Source: Betaproteobacteria bacterium (GTDB lineage: Bacteria; Pseudomonadota; Gammaproteobacteria; Burkholderiales; Burkholderiaceae_C). From it: a stretch of DNA of 64,000 bases. The translations under genes and the position numbers were made by a program. Below, piece after piece: positions 37,576 through 48,697 of this stretch. Location of the stretch: NCBI GenBank assembly GCA_947453725.1, contig CANGHH010000003.1, forward strand, positions 1 to 64,000, in the 5' to 3' direction. The notes beneath the pieces were generated by a model that was not told the origin of the DNA, did not search any database, and saw only the letters and a list, made by a program, of their open reading frames with translations. Every line of letters starts with the position of its first letter. Position 1 is the stretch's first letter.

Positions 37576-38602
37576 GCTTATCGGCTTCCGAGGTGAAGGC
37601 GTCGGCATGGAACTCGTCGGCCGGCAGGCCGCAGTCGGCGACGAAGTCGCGCTGCGCCGATTCGACCATCACCGGTGCACCGCAGGCGTAGACCTGCTGG
37701 CCCGACAGGTCGGGGAAGTCCTGCATCACGGCCTGGTGGACGAAGCCGGTGCGGCCGGTCCAGCCGTCTTCGGGCAGCGGCTCTGACAGCACCGGCACAT
37801 AGCGCAGGTTCGGCATCTCGGTGGCCATCTGCAGGCACCAGTCGTGCTGGTAGAGGTCGGCCTTGCGGCGGCAGCCCCAGTAGAGCACCGCCGGGCGTGT
37901 GCTGGCCTGCAGCTGCAGCTGTTCGATGATCGCCTTGATCGGCGCGAAGCCGGTGCCGCTGGCCAGCAGCACCATCGGCTTGGCGGATTCCTCGCGCAGG
38001 AAGAAGCTGCCGAAAGGGCCTTCCATGCGCAGGATGTCCTTCTCCTTCATCGCCCCAAAGACATGGTCGGTGAACTTGCCGCCCGGCATGTGGCGGATGT
38101 GCAGTTCGATGGCCGGCGGGCTGCCCAGCTTGCCGGGCGCATTGGCCATGCTGTAGCTGCGCCGCGCACCGTCGCGCAGGATGAATTCCACGTACTGGCC
38201 GGCGCGGTACTGCAGGTTCTGGTTGGCCGGCAGCTGCAGGCGGATGACGGCCACGTCGGGTGCCGGCTTGTCGATGTGGCTCACGCGGCTGGGCAGCTTC
38301 AGCACCGGGAATTCGCCGGCACCCGGCACGCTGCGCGCTTCGACGACGCAATCGGTCTGCGGCTTGCCGCAGCAGGTCAGGATGTAGCCCGCGGCTGCTT
38401 CGGCTTCGGACAGGGCTTTCAGCTGGTGCGCGCCGTGCACCACGCGGCCTTCAAGCAGCTTGCTCTTGCACGAGCCGCAGGCGCCGTCGCGGCAGCCGTA
38501 GGGCAGGCCGATGCCCTGGCGGATGGCGGCCGGCAGGATGGCTTCGTCGGCTTCGACCGTGAACGATCGCTGGGCGGGTTGCAGGGTGATGGTGTAGGTC
38601 AT
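37562..38602 (-). CDS. 2Fe-2S ferredoxin-NAD(P)H reductase (CDP-6-deoxy-glucoseen reductase-like)
   Basis: 346 residues. An N-terminal ferredoxin domain carries Cys37, Cys42, Cys45 and Cys77 (YGCRDGACGSCKSKLLEG and LTCCGK). A FAD-binding domain follows (RRSYSMANAP), then an NAD(P)H-binding domain (LLASGTGFAPIKAI and YACGAPVMV). It is an electron-transfer reductase of the AscD/RfbI or oxygenase-reductase type. No oxygenase or deoxysugar gene is adjacent, so the partner is unknown. The start is MTYTITLQPA; the upstream open frame has no Shine-Dalgarno. Confidence 0.88.
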   Translation of the reverse strand: MTYTITLQPAQRSFTVEADEAILPAAIRQGIGLPYGCRDGACGSCKSKLLEGRVVHGAHQLKALSEAEAAAGYILTCCGKPQTDCVVEARSVPGAGEFPVLKLPSRVSHIDKPAPDVAVIRLQLPANQNLQYRAGQYVEFILRDGARRSYSMANAPGKLGSPPAIELHIRHMPGGKFTDHVFGAMKEKDILRMEGPFGSFFLREESAKPMVLLASGTGFAPIKAIIEQLQLQASTRPAVLYWGCRRKADLYQHDWCLQMATEMPNLRYVPVLSEPLPEDGWTGRTGFVHQAVMQDFPDLSGQQVYACGAPVMVESAQRDFVADCGLPADEFHADAFTSEADKHAAP

Positions 38603-38691
38603 GGTCGGGCGCAGGCTGTCATTCACTAAACTGGTCGACGATTGTGCCCGCCCCATCCGGCGGCCCCTGCCAGTGCTGTCTTGCCCAAGTG

Positions 38692-39627
38692 ACCGAAGCG
38701 ACCGACGTGACCCTGCCTTGCACCCGCGCCCGCCGTCCCACCCTGCTGATCGTCGGTTGCGGCGATGTCGGCCTGCGCGTGCTGAAGTTGCTGCCGCCGC
38801 GCTGGCGCGTGCTGGCGCTGACCTCCACGCCCGCGCGAGCGCCGCTGCTGCGCGCGCTGGGCGCCGTACCGCTGCTGGGCGACCTGGACGTGCCGGCCAC
38901 GCTGGGCCGGCTGGGCGGGCTGGCCGACGCGGTGCTGCACCTGGCGCCGCCGCCGGGGCAGGGCGACCGCGACACCCGCACCCAGGCCCTGCTGCGTGCG
39001 CTGTCGCGCGGCGGCCGCGTGCAGCGCCTGGTCTACGCCAGCACCAGCGGCGTCTACGGCGATTGCGGCGGTGCGCGCTTCGGCGAAACGCGGGCCGTCA
39101 ACCCGACCACCGCCCGCGCGCGTCGCCGAGTCGATGCCGAAGCCCAGGTGCGGGCCTTCGGCCGCCGCAGCGGGGCCCGCGTCACCGTGCTGCGCATCCC
39201 GGGCATCTACGCCAGCGACCGGGTCGGCGGCCATCCGCGCGACCGCCTGCTGCGCGGCACGCCGGTGCTGGTGCCGAAGGACGACGTCTACACCAACCAC
39301 ATCCACGCCGACGACCTGGCCCGGGCTTGCTTGGCCGCGCTGTTTCACGGTCTGCCGCAGCGCGTGCTGCACGCCAGCGACGACACCGAACTGACGATGG
39401 GGGCCTACTTCGACCTGGCCGCCGAGCTGTGCGGCCTGCCGCGCCCGCCGCGCATCACGCGGGCCGAAGCGGCGACGGTGCTGGGCGCGATGCAGCTCAG
39501 CTTCATGGGCGAATCCCGCCGCCTGGACAACCACCGGCTGAAGGCCGAACTGGGTCTGCGGCTGCGCTACCCGACGGTGCGCGAGGGCCTGCTGGCGGCG
39601 CTGAAGCCCGGCTTGAAACCGGGCTGA
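38692..39627 (+). CDS. NAD(P)-dependent epimerase/dehydratase-family (SDR) protein
   Basis: About 311 residues. The Rossmann motif is GCGDVGLRVLKLL, and the catalytic region contains YASTSGVYGDC. It matches the atypical SDR family often called 'NAD-dependent epimerase' in betaproteobacteria; the substrate is unknown. The start is uncertain: GTGs at 38644, 38692 and 38707 are all in frame, and none has a good Shine-Dalgarno. It is divergent from the ferredoxin-reductase gene. Confidence 0.85.
   Translation, partial: TEATDVTLPCTRARRPTLLIVGCGDVGLRVLKLLPPRWRVLALTSTPARAPLLRALGAVPLLGDLDVPATLGRLGGLADAVLHLAPPPGQGDRDTRTQALLRALSRGGRVQRLVYASTSGVYGDCGGARFGETRAVNPTTARARRRVDAEAQVRAFGRRSGARVTVLRIPGIYASDRVGGHPRDRLLRGTPVLVPKDDVYTNHIHADDLARACLAALFHGLPQRVLHASDDTELTMGAYFDLAAELCGLPRPPRITRAEAATVLGAMQLSFMGESRRLDNHRLKAELGLRLRYPTVREGLLAALKPGLKPG
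39605..39625. terminator. Hairpin at the end of the epimerase gene
   Basis: AGCCCGG-CTTGAAA-CCGGGCT overlaps the stop codon between two convergent genes (epimerase and rhomboid). There is no T-run, so function is tentative. Confidence 0.4.
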
Positions 39628-39640
39628 TGCCCCGCTCCGC

Positions 39641-40327
39641 TCAGCGCCGCCGGCCGCGCCCGGTGCTGCGCCAGTAGCGCACCGTCAGCCAGCCGCCGAG
39701 CATGCCGCCGAGGTGCGCGAAGTGCGCCACGCCGCTGCCGAAGAAGAGGCCGGTGATCAGTTCGATGCCGCCGAAGATGCCGACCATGGTCAGCGCCGGG
39801 ATGTAGATCGGCGGGATCGGCACGGCCTGGCGGTTGGTCATCAGCATCAGGTAGAGGATGATGCCGATCAGGTTCAGCGTCTGCGACGGCGCCATCAGCA
39901 GCAGCATGGGCACGAAGCCGACGAGGTCGAACTGGCGGCGCGGAAAGGCCAGCGCGTAGGCCAGCAGCAGGCCGTAGATGCCGCCAGAAATGCCCAGCGT
40001 GGGGACGTAGGAGCCCATCAGGTGGGTCACAAGCAGTTGCGCCGCGGCAGCGGTCAGCACGCAGATGGCGATGAACTGCAGGTAGCGGTTGCGGCCCCAC
40101 AGCATTTCCAGCTCGGCGCCGAACATCCAGAGCCCCAACATGTTGAAGAACAGGTGCGAGGTGCTGCCGTGCAGGAGCGCATAGCTCAACGGCTGCCAGG
40201 GCAGGAACTGCCCGCTGGCCAGCGGCCACAGCGCAAACCAGGGCGTCAGCGAGATGAACTCGCCGAGGAAGAAGGCCACCACGCAGGCGATGATCAGGTT
40301 GCGTGTCAGCGGTGGGATCGTCGGCAT
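39641..40327 (-). CDS. Rhomboid-family intramembrane serine protease
   Basis: 228 residues with about six membrane helices. The catalytic Ser lies in GISGGIYGLL and the catalytic His in HFAHLGGMLGG; the HLFFNMLGLWMFG segment is the conserved helix-2 region. The start is MPTIPPLTRN; the open frame upstream is the tRNA-Leu gene. It lies 35 bp after tRNA-Leu on the same strand, with no obvious own promoter. Confidence 0.92.
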   Translation of the reverse strand: MPTIPPLTRNLIIACVVAFFLGEFISLTPWFALWPLASGQFLPWQPLSYALLHGSTSHLFFNMLGLWMFGAELEMLWGRNRYLQFIAICVLTAAAAQLLVTHLMGSYVPTLGISGGIYGLLLAYALAFPRRQFDLVGFVPMLLLMAPSQTLNLIGIILYLMLMTNRQAVPIPPIYIPALTMVGIFGGIELITGLFFGSGVAHFAHLGGMLGGWLTVRYWRSTGRGRRR

Positions 40328-40362
40328 GGGATTGCGCTGGTTGAAGGCGGCTGGATGCCACC

Positions 40363-40447
40363 TGGTGCCCGCGGCCAGACTCGAACTGGCACGCCTTGCG
40401 GCGGCGGATTTTGAATCCGCTACGTCTACCGATTTCGTCACGCGGGC
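40363..40447 (-). tRNA. tRNA-Leu (anticodon CAA)
   Basis: 85 nt on the minus strand. The acceptor stem pairs GCCCGCG with CGCGGGC, the anticodon stem-loop is GCGGA-TTCAAAA-TCCGC (anticodon CAA, reads UUG), a long variable arm is present, the T-loop reads TTCGAGT, and a genomic CCA ends the gene. The long variable arm confirms a class II tRNA. Confidence 0.96.
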
Positions 40448-40482
40448 AGGGTGTCTGGAGGCGACACACCAAGACAAGGCGG

Positions 40483-40488
40483 ATTATC
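40483..40488 (-). promoter_or_regulatory. Putative -10 of tRNA-Leu
   Basis: GATAAT on the minus strand, 35-40 bp upstream of the tRNA 5' end. No clear -35 is visible. Confidence 0.35.
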
Positions 40489-40521
40489 ACACGCACCCTG
40501 CTGCGGGCTGCGCCGCGCTGC

Positions 40522-40527
40522 CACAAT
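40522..40527 (+). promoter_or_regulatory. Putative -10 of cysM
   Basis: CACAAT, 25 nt before the cysM ATG. Here a good ribosome-binding site (GGAGGAG) lies between, so the leader would be about 18 nt, unlike the leaderless genes. Confidence 0.35.
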
Positions 40528-40551
40528 CGCCACCCGTTGGAGGAGATCTGC

Positions 40552-41472
40552 ATGAAGGAAGCGGCCGCCCCGGCCTACAAGAGCCTGGAAGACACCATCG
40601 GCGGCACGCCGCTGGTGCGCCTGCAGCGGCTGCCTGGCGCAGCCGGCACGCTGCGTGGCAACGTCATCCTGGGCAAGCTCGAAGGCAACAACCCGGCCGG
40701 TTCGGTGAAAGACCGGCCGGCGATCAGCATGATCCGCCGCGCCGAGGAAAGGGGCGAGATCCGCCCGGGCGACACGCTGATCGAAGCCACCTCGGGCAAC
40801 ACCGGCATCGCGCTGGCGATGGCCGCGGCGATGCGCGGTTACCGGATGATCCTGATCATGCCCGAGGACCTGTCGATCGAGCGCGCGCAGACCATGAAGG
40901 CCTTCGGGGCCGAACTGATCCTGACGCCGCGGTCGGGCGGCATGGAACACGCCCGCGACCTGGCCGAGCAGATGCAGGCCGACGGCAAGGGCCGCGTGCT
41001 GGACCAGTTCGCCAACGCCGACAACCCGCGCGCGCACCACGACAGCACCGGGCCTGAAATCTGGGCCGACACGGTCGGCCGCGTGACCCACTTCGTCAGC
41101 GCGATGGGCACCACCGGCACCATCACCGGCGTGTCGAGCTTCCTCAAGGCCAGGAACCCGGCGGTGCGCATCGTCGGCGCGCAACCCAGCGAAGGCTCGC
41201 GCATTCCCGGCATCCGCAAGTGGCCCGAGGCCTATCTGCCGAAGATCTACGACCCGGCCGCGGTGGACGAACTGGTGCTGGTCAGCCAGGCCGACGCCGA
41301 GGACATGGCGCGCCGCCTGGCGCGTGAAGAAGGCCTGTTCGCCGGCATCTCGGCGGCCGGCGCCTGCTGGGTGGCGCTGCAGATCGCGCAGCAGGTCGAG
41401 AACGCGACCATCGTCTTCATCGTCTGCGACCGCGGCGACCGCTACCTCTCCACCGGCGTCTTTCCGGCATGA
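40552..41472 (+). CDS. cysM: Cysteine synthase B
   Basis: 306 residues, type II PLP fold. The PLP lysine is Lys53 (NPAGSVKDR), the phosphate loop ATSGNTGIALAMAAA is present, and the GIRKWPEAYLP region is characteristic of CysM rather than CysK. It makes cysteine from O-acetylserine and sulfide or thiosulfate. A GGAGGAG Shine-Dalgarno sets the start. Its stop overlaps the Nudix gene by 4 bp; tusA follows, giving a sulfur-related operon. Confidence 0.94.
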   Translation: MKEAAAPAYKSLEDTIGGTPLVRLQRLPGAAGTLRGNVILGKLEGNNPAGSVKDRPAISMIRRAEERGEIRPGDTLIEATSGNTGIALAMAAAMRGYRMILIMPEDLSIERAQTMKAFGAELILTPRSGGMEHARDLAEQMQADGKGRVLDQFANADNPRAHHDSTGPEIWADTVGRVTHFVSAMGTTGTITGVSSFLKARNPAVRIVGAQPSEGSRIPGIRKWPEAYLPKIYDPAAVDELVLVSQADAEDMARRLAREEGLFAGISAAGACWVALQIAQQVENATIVFIVCDRGDRYLSTGVFPA

Positions 41473-42020
41473 CGCGGCCGTCCCAGCCCAACTTCTGCGG
41501 GCAGTGCGCCACGTCGCTGCAATGGCAGGTGCAGGACGAGGACGGCGGCCCGAAGCAGCGCCTGCGCTGCCCGGCCTGCGGCTGGACGCACTGGAACAAC
41601 CCGACGCCGGTGCTGGCTGCCATCATCGAATGCAGCGACCGGGGCGGCCAGGTGCTGTTGGCGCGCAATGCCGCCTGGTCGGGCCGCCTGTTCGCGCTGA
41701 TCACCGGTTTCATGGAAGCCGGCGAGACGCCCGAGGACGGCATCGCCCGCGAGGTCATGGAAGAAACCGCGCTGCACGTTGATCGGCTGTCGCTGGTCGG
41801 CGTCTACGACTTCCAGCGCATGAACCAGCTGATCATCGTCTACCACGCGTTGGCCCACGGCGAGGTGGTGCTGTCGCCCGAGTTGGCCGAGTACAAGCTG
41901 TTCCCGCTGCAAGACCTGCGCTGCTGGCGCGCTGGCACCGGCTACGGTCTGGCCGACTGGCTGCGCTCGCGCGGTCATGAGCCGCAATTCATCGACTTGC
42001 CGCCGCGGCCGGCAGACTGA
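41469..42020 (+). CDS. Nudix hydrolase with N-terminal zinc ribbon
   Basis: 183 residues. Four cysteines (Cys10, Cys13, Cys34, Cys37; FCGQC and RCPAC) form a zinc ribbon, as in NADH pyrophosphatase-like enzymes. The Nudix box GFMEAGETPEDGIAREVMEE (80-99) is intact, except that the final G of the usual pattern is Ala. The nucleotide substrate is not known. It is coupled to cysM by a 4-bp overlap. Confidence 0.9.
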   Translation: MTRPSQPNFCGQCATSLQWQVQDEDGGPKQRLRCPACGWTHWNNPTPVLAAIIECSDRGGQVLLARNAAWSGRLFALITGFMEAGETPEDGIAREVMEETALHVDRLSLVGVYDFQRMNQLIIVYHALAHGEVVLSPELAEYKLFPLQDLRCWRAGTGYGLADWLRSRGHEPQFIDLPPRPAD

Positions 42021-42042
42021 ACCCGACTGACCGAGAACTGCC

Positions 42043-42270
42043 ATGGAAGCCTCCAAAGACCTCGACACCCGCGGCCTGAACTGCCCGCTGCCGATATTGA
42101 AAGCCAAGAAGGCGCTGGCCGACATGGCCAGTGGCGACACGTTGCGGGTCGTCAGCACCGACCCCGGTTCGATGCGCGACTTCCAGGCCTTCGCCCGGCA
42201 GACCGGCAACGAACTGGTCAAGCAGACCGTCGAAGGGTCAGAGTTCGTGCACCTGCTGCGCCGTCGCTAG
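42043..42270 (+). CDS. tusA: Sulfurtransferase TusA-family protein
   Basis: 75 residues, the full TusA fold. The persulfide Cys14 lies in the conserved CPLP (NCPLPILKAKKAL). TusA relays sulfur for 2-thiouridine and molybdenum cofactor synthesis, or in sulfur oxidation. It is the last gene of cysM-nudix-tusA and converges on galU. Confidence 0.93.
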   Translation: MEASKDLDTRGLNCPLPILKAKKALADMASGDTLRVVSTDPGSMRDFQAFARQTGNELVKQTVEGSEFVHLLRRR

Positions 42271-42289
42271 GCGCAGCGCGGCTGGCGCT

Positions 42290-43207
42290 TCAGAGTTCCA
42301 GGCCCTTCAGGTAGTCGCGAAAGCCGGGACCGATCTCCCGGTGGGTCAGCGCCAGTTCGACGTTGGCCTGGAGGAAACCTTCCTTGCTGCCGCAGTCGTA
42401 GCGCTTGCCGCGGTACCGGTAGGCGAAGACCTTTTCCCGGCGCAGCAGCGAAGCGATGCCATCGGTGAGCTGGATTTCGCCGCCCACGCCGCGCTGCTGG
42501 GTGGCGATCTCGTGGAAGACGCCGGGCGTCAGGATGTAGCGGCCGGCCACGCCCAGACGCGACGGTGCGTCTTCCGGGGCGGGTTTCTCGACGATGCGGT
42601 TGACGTCCACCAGGCGGTCATTGACGACCGTGCCGTCGACGATGCCGTAGCGGCGGGTGTGCTCGGCCTGCACCTCCTGCACCGCCAGGATCGAGGCCCG
42701 CCACTCGTCGTATTGCTCGACCATCTGCGCCAGCACCGGCGGTTCGCCGACCATCAGGTCGTCGGCCAGCAGCACCGCGAAGGGCTGGTTGCCGATCAGG
42801 CGCTGGCCGCAGAGCACGGCGTGGCCCAGGCCCAGGGCCTGCGCCTGGCGCACGTAGATGCACTCCATGTCGTCGGGCTTGACGCTGCGCACCACCGCCA
42901 GCAGTTCCTGCTTGTTGGCCTGCTCCAGCGCGACTTCCAGTTCGAAGGTCATGTCGAAATGGTCTTCGATGGGCCGCTTGTGGCGGCCGGTGACGAAGAT
43001 CATTTCGCGCACGCCGGCCGCATAGGCTTCCTCGACGGCGTACTGGATCAGCGGCTTGTCGACCACCGGCAGCATTTCCTTCGGCTGTGCCTTGGTTGCC
43101 GGCAGAAAGCGGGTACCGAGACCGGCAACCGGAAAAATGGCCTTTTGGACGCGCATGGAGTGGGTCTTGGCAGAGGCCGGATCGGCCGACGCGAAGGATT
43201 GTTGCAT
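42290..43207 (-). CDS. galU: UTP-glucose-1-phosphate uridylyltransferase
   Basis: 305 residues from MQQSFASAD. The nucleotidyltransferase motif FPVAGLGTRFLPATKAQPKE, then IQYAVEEAYAAG and GVGGEIQLTDG, identify GalU. It makes UDP-glucose for LPS, capsule and osmolytes. A GAAGAGG precedes the ATG at 43207. The homologous core starts at an in-frame ATG, 43156 (MRVQKAIF), which lacks a Shine-Dalgarno, so either start is possible. It lies 36 bp after valS on the same strand. Confidence 0.94.
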   Translation of the reverse strand: MQQSFASADPASAKTHSMRVQKAIFPVAGLGTRFLPATKAQPKEMLPVVDKPLIQYAVEEAYAAGVREMIFVTGRHKRPIEDHFDMTFELEVALEQANKQELLAVVRSVKPDDMECIYVRQAQALGLGHAVLCGQRLIGNQPFAVLLADDLMVGEPPVLAQMVEQYDEWRASILAVQEVQAEHTRRYGIVDGTVVNDRLVDVNRIVEKPAPEDAPSRLGVAGRYILTPGVFHEIATQQRGVGGEIQLTDGIASLLRREKVFAYRYRGKRYDCGSKEGFLQANVELALTHREIGPGFRDYLKGLEL

Positions 43208-43243
43208 GGGCCTCTTCAGGCTTTCCATGACCGATACGCAGCC

Positions 43244-46093
<2,850 letters not shown>

Positions 46094-46160
46094 GATGGGG
46101 TGCAGCGAGCCCCGCGCCCCCAGGAAACCGGGGGCTGCGGGCAGGTCAGAGAGGCCTGCA

Positions 46161-46166
46161 ATTGTA
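46161..46166 (-). promoter_or_regulatory. Putative -10 of valS
   Basis: TACAAT on the minus strand, one base from the consensus TATAAT, in the valS-S41 intergenic region. It implies a leader of about 60 nt for valS. Confidence 0.4.
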
Positions 46167-46208
46167 GGTGGGGGCCCTCGCCGCGCGGCCACCCACCCAG
46201 ACGGAAGG

Positions 46209-47600
46209 ATGCCCATGCACCAAGACCTGCCTGCCCTCGGTCACGCCCTCGGCGACAGGCCCGTTCCATCCCGCCGGCCGGCCCGCTGGCTGGCCGCTGC
46301 GCTGGCCGCCCTGCTGCTGTCCAGTTGCGGCGGCGGCAGCAGCAGCGAAAGCGCCAGCCTGCCGCTGAGTTGCTCGGCCAGCGACCAGAAAAGCTGGCTG
46401 GCCGGCCATATGGACGACTGGTACTTCTGGACTGCCCTCTCGCCCAAGCCCGCGCCCGGGCCCTATGCCGACGTGCTGGCCTACCTGGAAGCCCTGCGCT
46501 ACACCGGCAGCGACAGCCGCTTCCCGGCCGACCGCTGGTCCTACACCCAGGGCAGCGATGCCTTCAACAGCTTCTTCACCGACGGCATGACGCTGGGCTA
46601 CGGCCTGGCGGTGGCAGGCCTGGAACTGGGCAGGGACGGCAGCAAGCCGCTGCTCGTGCGCTATGTCGATCCCCTGTCGCCTGCCGACTTGCGGGGGATA
46701 CGGCGGGGCGACCAGATCATCTCGGCCAACGGCCGCTCGGCGGCCAGCATCGTGGCCGCCGATGACTACGCTGCACTCAGCGCCGCCAGCGCTGGCGAGA
46801 CGCTGACCGTGGTGGTGCGTGGCAGCGACGGCGTGGACCGTGCGCGCGTGTTGACCGCCGCCAGCTACAGCCTGAGCCCGGTGACCGGCACGACCGTGCT
46901 GCAAAGCCCGGGCGGGCGCCCGCTGGGCTACCTCGCGGTCAAGGACATGGTCACCCAGGCGCTGAGCCCGGCCGACGCCGCCTTCGCCCAGTTCAAGGCC
47001 GCTGGCGTCGCCGACCTGGTGCTGGACCTGCGCTACAACGGCGGCGGCCTGGTGTCGACCGGCGCCACGCTGGCCGGCTACATCGCCGGCAGCCGCGGCG
47101 CCGGCCTGAACTACGCCAGGCTGCTGTTCAACGACAAGCACAGCGCCAGCAACCAGAACTTCCCCTTCGCCGTGCCCGGCGCGGCACTGAATCTGCCGCG
47201 CGTCTTCGTGCTGATGGGCCGGCGCACCTGTTCGGCCAGCGAACAGCTGATCAACGGCCTGCGCGGCGCCGGGCTGAACGTGGTGGCCATCGGCGAAACC
47301 AGTTGCGGCAAACCGGTGGGCTTCCAGCCGGTCAGCAACTGCGGGACGACCTTCAGCATCGTCAACTTCGAAAGCGTCAACCAGGTCGGCACCGGTCGCT
47401 ACTTCAACGGCCTCGCGCCGAGCTGCGCGGTGGCCGAAGACTTCAGCGTGGCCCAGGCCTCGAGCGCCGACCCGCTGCTGGCTGCCGCTTTGCGCTATGC
47501 CGACAGCGGCAGTTGCCCGGCTACGTCGTCGTCGCCGGCCTTGCCGGCGTCGCAGCACGGCGACGAGCCGGGTGAGCGCAGGGGGATGTGGGCGCGCTGA
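46209..47600 (+). CDS. S41-family (C-terminal-processing-like) peptidase lipoprotein
   Basis: 463 residues. A lipobox (LLLSSCGGG) follows the signal helix, so it is probably a lipoprotein facing the periplasm. A PDZ-like region ([20 protein letters not shown]) precedes the S41 core, with S-A-S-E at 342-345 and a lysine in SCGKPVG (about 368) as the candidate Ser/Lys dyad. Several cysteines may form disulfides. Its C-terminal 40 residues are low-complexity. Substrates are unknown. Confidence 0.87.
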   Translation: MPMHQDLPALGHALGDRPVPSRRPARWLAAALAALLLSSCGGGSSSESASLPLSCSASDQKSWLAGHMDDWYFWTALSPKPAPGPYADVLAYLEALRYTGSDSRFPADRWSYTQGSDAFNSFFTDGMTLGYGLAVAGLELGRDGSKPLLVRYVDPLSPADLRGIRRGDQIISANGRSAASIVAADDYAALSAASAGETLTVVVRGSDGVDRARVLTAASYSLSPVTGTTVLQSPGGRPLGYLAVKDMVTQALSPADAAFAQFKAAGVADLVLDLRYNGGGLVSTGATLAGYIAGSRGAGLNYARLLFNDKHSASNQNFPFAVPGAALNLPRVFVLMGRRTCSASEQLINGLRGAGLNVVAIGETSCGKPVGFQPVSNCGTTFSIVNFESVNQVGTGRYFNGLAPSCAVAEDFSVAQASSADPLLAAALRYADSGSCPATSSSPALPASQHGDEPGERRGMWAR

Positions 47601-47630
47601 CATCGCGGCCTGGGTCCGGGCTCAGGACCA

Positions 47631-47644
47631 GGCTGGCGCCAGCC
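47631..47644. repeat. Perfect 14-bp palindrome between convergent genes
   Basis: GGCTGGCGCCAGCC lies between the S41 gene and guaC (convergent). It could contribute to a weak bidirectional terminator or be a protein site; it has no T-run. Confidence 0.3.
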
Positions 47645-47653
47645 GACCGCGCG

Positions 47654-48631
47654 CTACATGAACAGGTGCTCGCCCGCGTTCTCGCCGCCCAGCACCACGT
47701 AGTTGACCTTCTTCAGGTCGGCCAGCACGCTGCCGCCCGCGTAGCTGATGCTGCTCTGCAGGTCTTCGCGCATCTCGCGCAGCGTGTCGGGCAGCAAGCC
47801 CTTGATCGGCTCCAGGATGCGCTTGCCTTCGACGTGCTTGTACTCGCCTTTGTTGAAGTCCGAAGCGCTGCCGTAGTACTCCTTGTATCGCTTGCCGTCG
47901 ACCTCGACCACCGCGCCCGGGCTCTCTTCGTGGCCGGCGAACAGCGAGCCGACCATCACCATGCGGGCGCCGAAACGCACGCTCTTGGCCACGTCGCCGT
48001 GGTGGCGGATGCCGCCGTCGGCGACGATGGGCTTGGTGGCCACGCGGGCACACCATTTCAGCGCGCTGAGCTGCCAGCCGCCGGTGCCGAAACCGGTCTT
48101 CAGCTTGGTGATGCAGACCTTGCCCGGGCCGACGCCGACCTTGGTGGCGTCGGCGCCCCAGTTTTCCAGGTCGATGACCGCTTCGGGCGTGGCCACGTTG
48201 CCGGCGATGACGAAGGCCTGGGGCAGCCTGGCCTTGATGTGCTCGATGGCCCGGCGCACGCTTTCGGCATGGCCGTGGGCGATGTCGATGGTGATGTAGT
48301 CGGCGCCGACGCCGTCGGCGGCCAGCTGGTCGATGACGGCAAAGTCGTGCGGCTTGACGCCCGAGCTGATGCTGACGTACAGGCCCAGGTCGCGCATGCG
48401 CCGGGCGTAGGCCAAGGCGTCGAGGTCGAAGCGGTGCATCACATAGAAGTGGCCGCTGCGCGCGAGCATCTCGCTGATCGGCGCGTCGATCACCGTCTTC
48501 ATGTTGGCGGGCACCACGGGCAACAGGAAGCGGCGGCCGCCGAATTCCACGCTGGTGTCGCACTCGGCGCGGCTGTCGACGCGGCATTTGCGGGGCAGCA
48601 GCAGGATGTTGTCGTAGTCGAATATTTCCAT
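47654..48631 (-). CDS. guaC: GMP reductase
   Basis: 325 residues, an IMPDH/GMPR TIM barrel without CBS domains. The catalytic Cys173 lies in [11 protein letters not shown], and the [12 protein letters not shown] segment follows. It turns GMP back to IMP with NADPH. Length and sequence resemble the shorter Firmicutes-type GuaC more than the 347-residue E. coli enzyme. A GAGGCGAGG Shine-Dalgarno and an upstream TAGAAT (48647-48652) set the start; it is divergent from uvrD. Confidence 0.92.
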   Translation of the reverse strand: MEIFDYDNILLLPRKCRVDSRAECDTSVEFGGRRFLLPVVPANMKTVIDAPISEMLARSGHFYVMHRFDLDALAYARRMRDLGLYVSISSGVKPHDFAVIDQLAADGVGADYITIDIAHGHAESVRRAIEHIKARLPQAFVIAGNVATPEAVIDLENWGADATKVGVGPGKVCITKLKTGFGTGGWQLSALKWCARVATKPIVADGGIRHHGDVAKSVRFGARMVMVGSLFAGHEESPGAVVEVDGKRYKEYYGSASDFNKGEYKHVEGKRILEPIKGLLPDTLREMREDLQSSISYAGGSVLADLKKVNYVVLGGENAGEHLFM

Positions 48632-48646
48632 GGGGGCCTCGCCTCG

Positions 48647-48652
48647 ATTCTA
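48647..48652 (-). promoter_or_regulatory. Putative -10 of guaC
   Basis: TAGAAT on the minus strand, 15 nt before the guaC ATG. A short leader with GAGG would result. The divergent uvrD -10 is 33 bp away. Confidence 0.4.
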
Positions 48653-48685
48653 GGTCGCGGCACCGGCACGCCGCGGACCTTGCCT

Positions 48686-48691
48686 GACAAT
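48686..48691 (+). promoter_or_regulatory. Putative -10 element, leaderless uvrD
   Basis: GACAAT, ending 7 nt before the uvrD ATG, with no Shine-Dalgarno. It shares the intergenic region with the guaC promoter. Confidence 0.43.
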
Positions 48692-48697
48692 GTGCGG

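Noticed and set aside
43157..43228. Longer galU start at 43228
   Set aside because: The first ATG lacks a Shine-Dalgarno; the GAAGAGG before 43207 fits better, and homologues mostly begin near MRVQKAIF.
46209..47600. S41 protease as a possible tail-specific protease regulator system with valS
   Set aside because: The genes are simply divergent; no shared operator or conserved pairing is visible.
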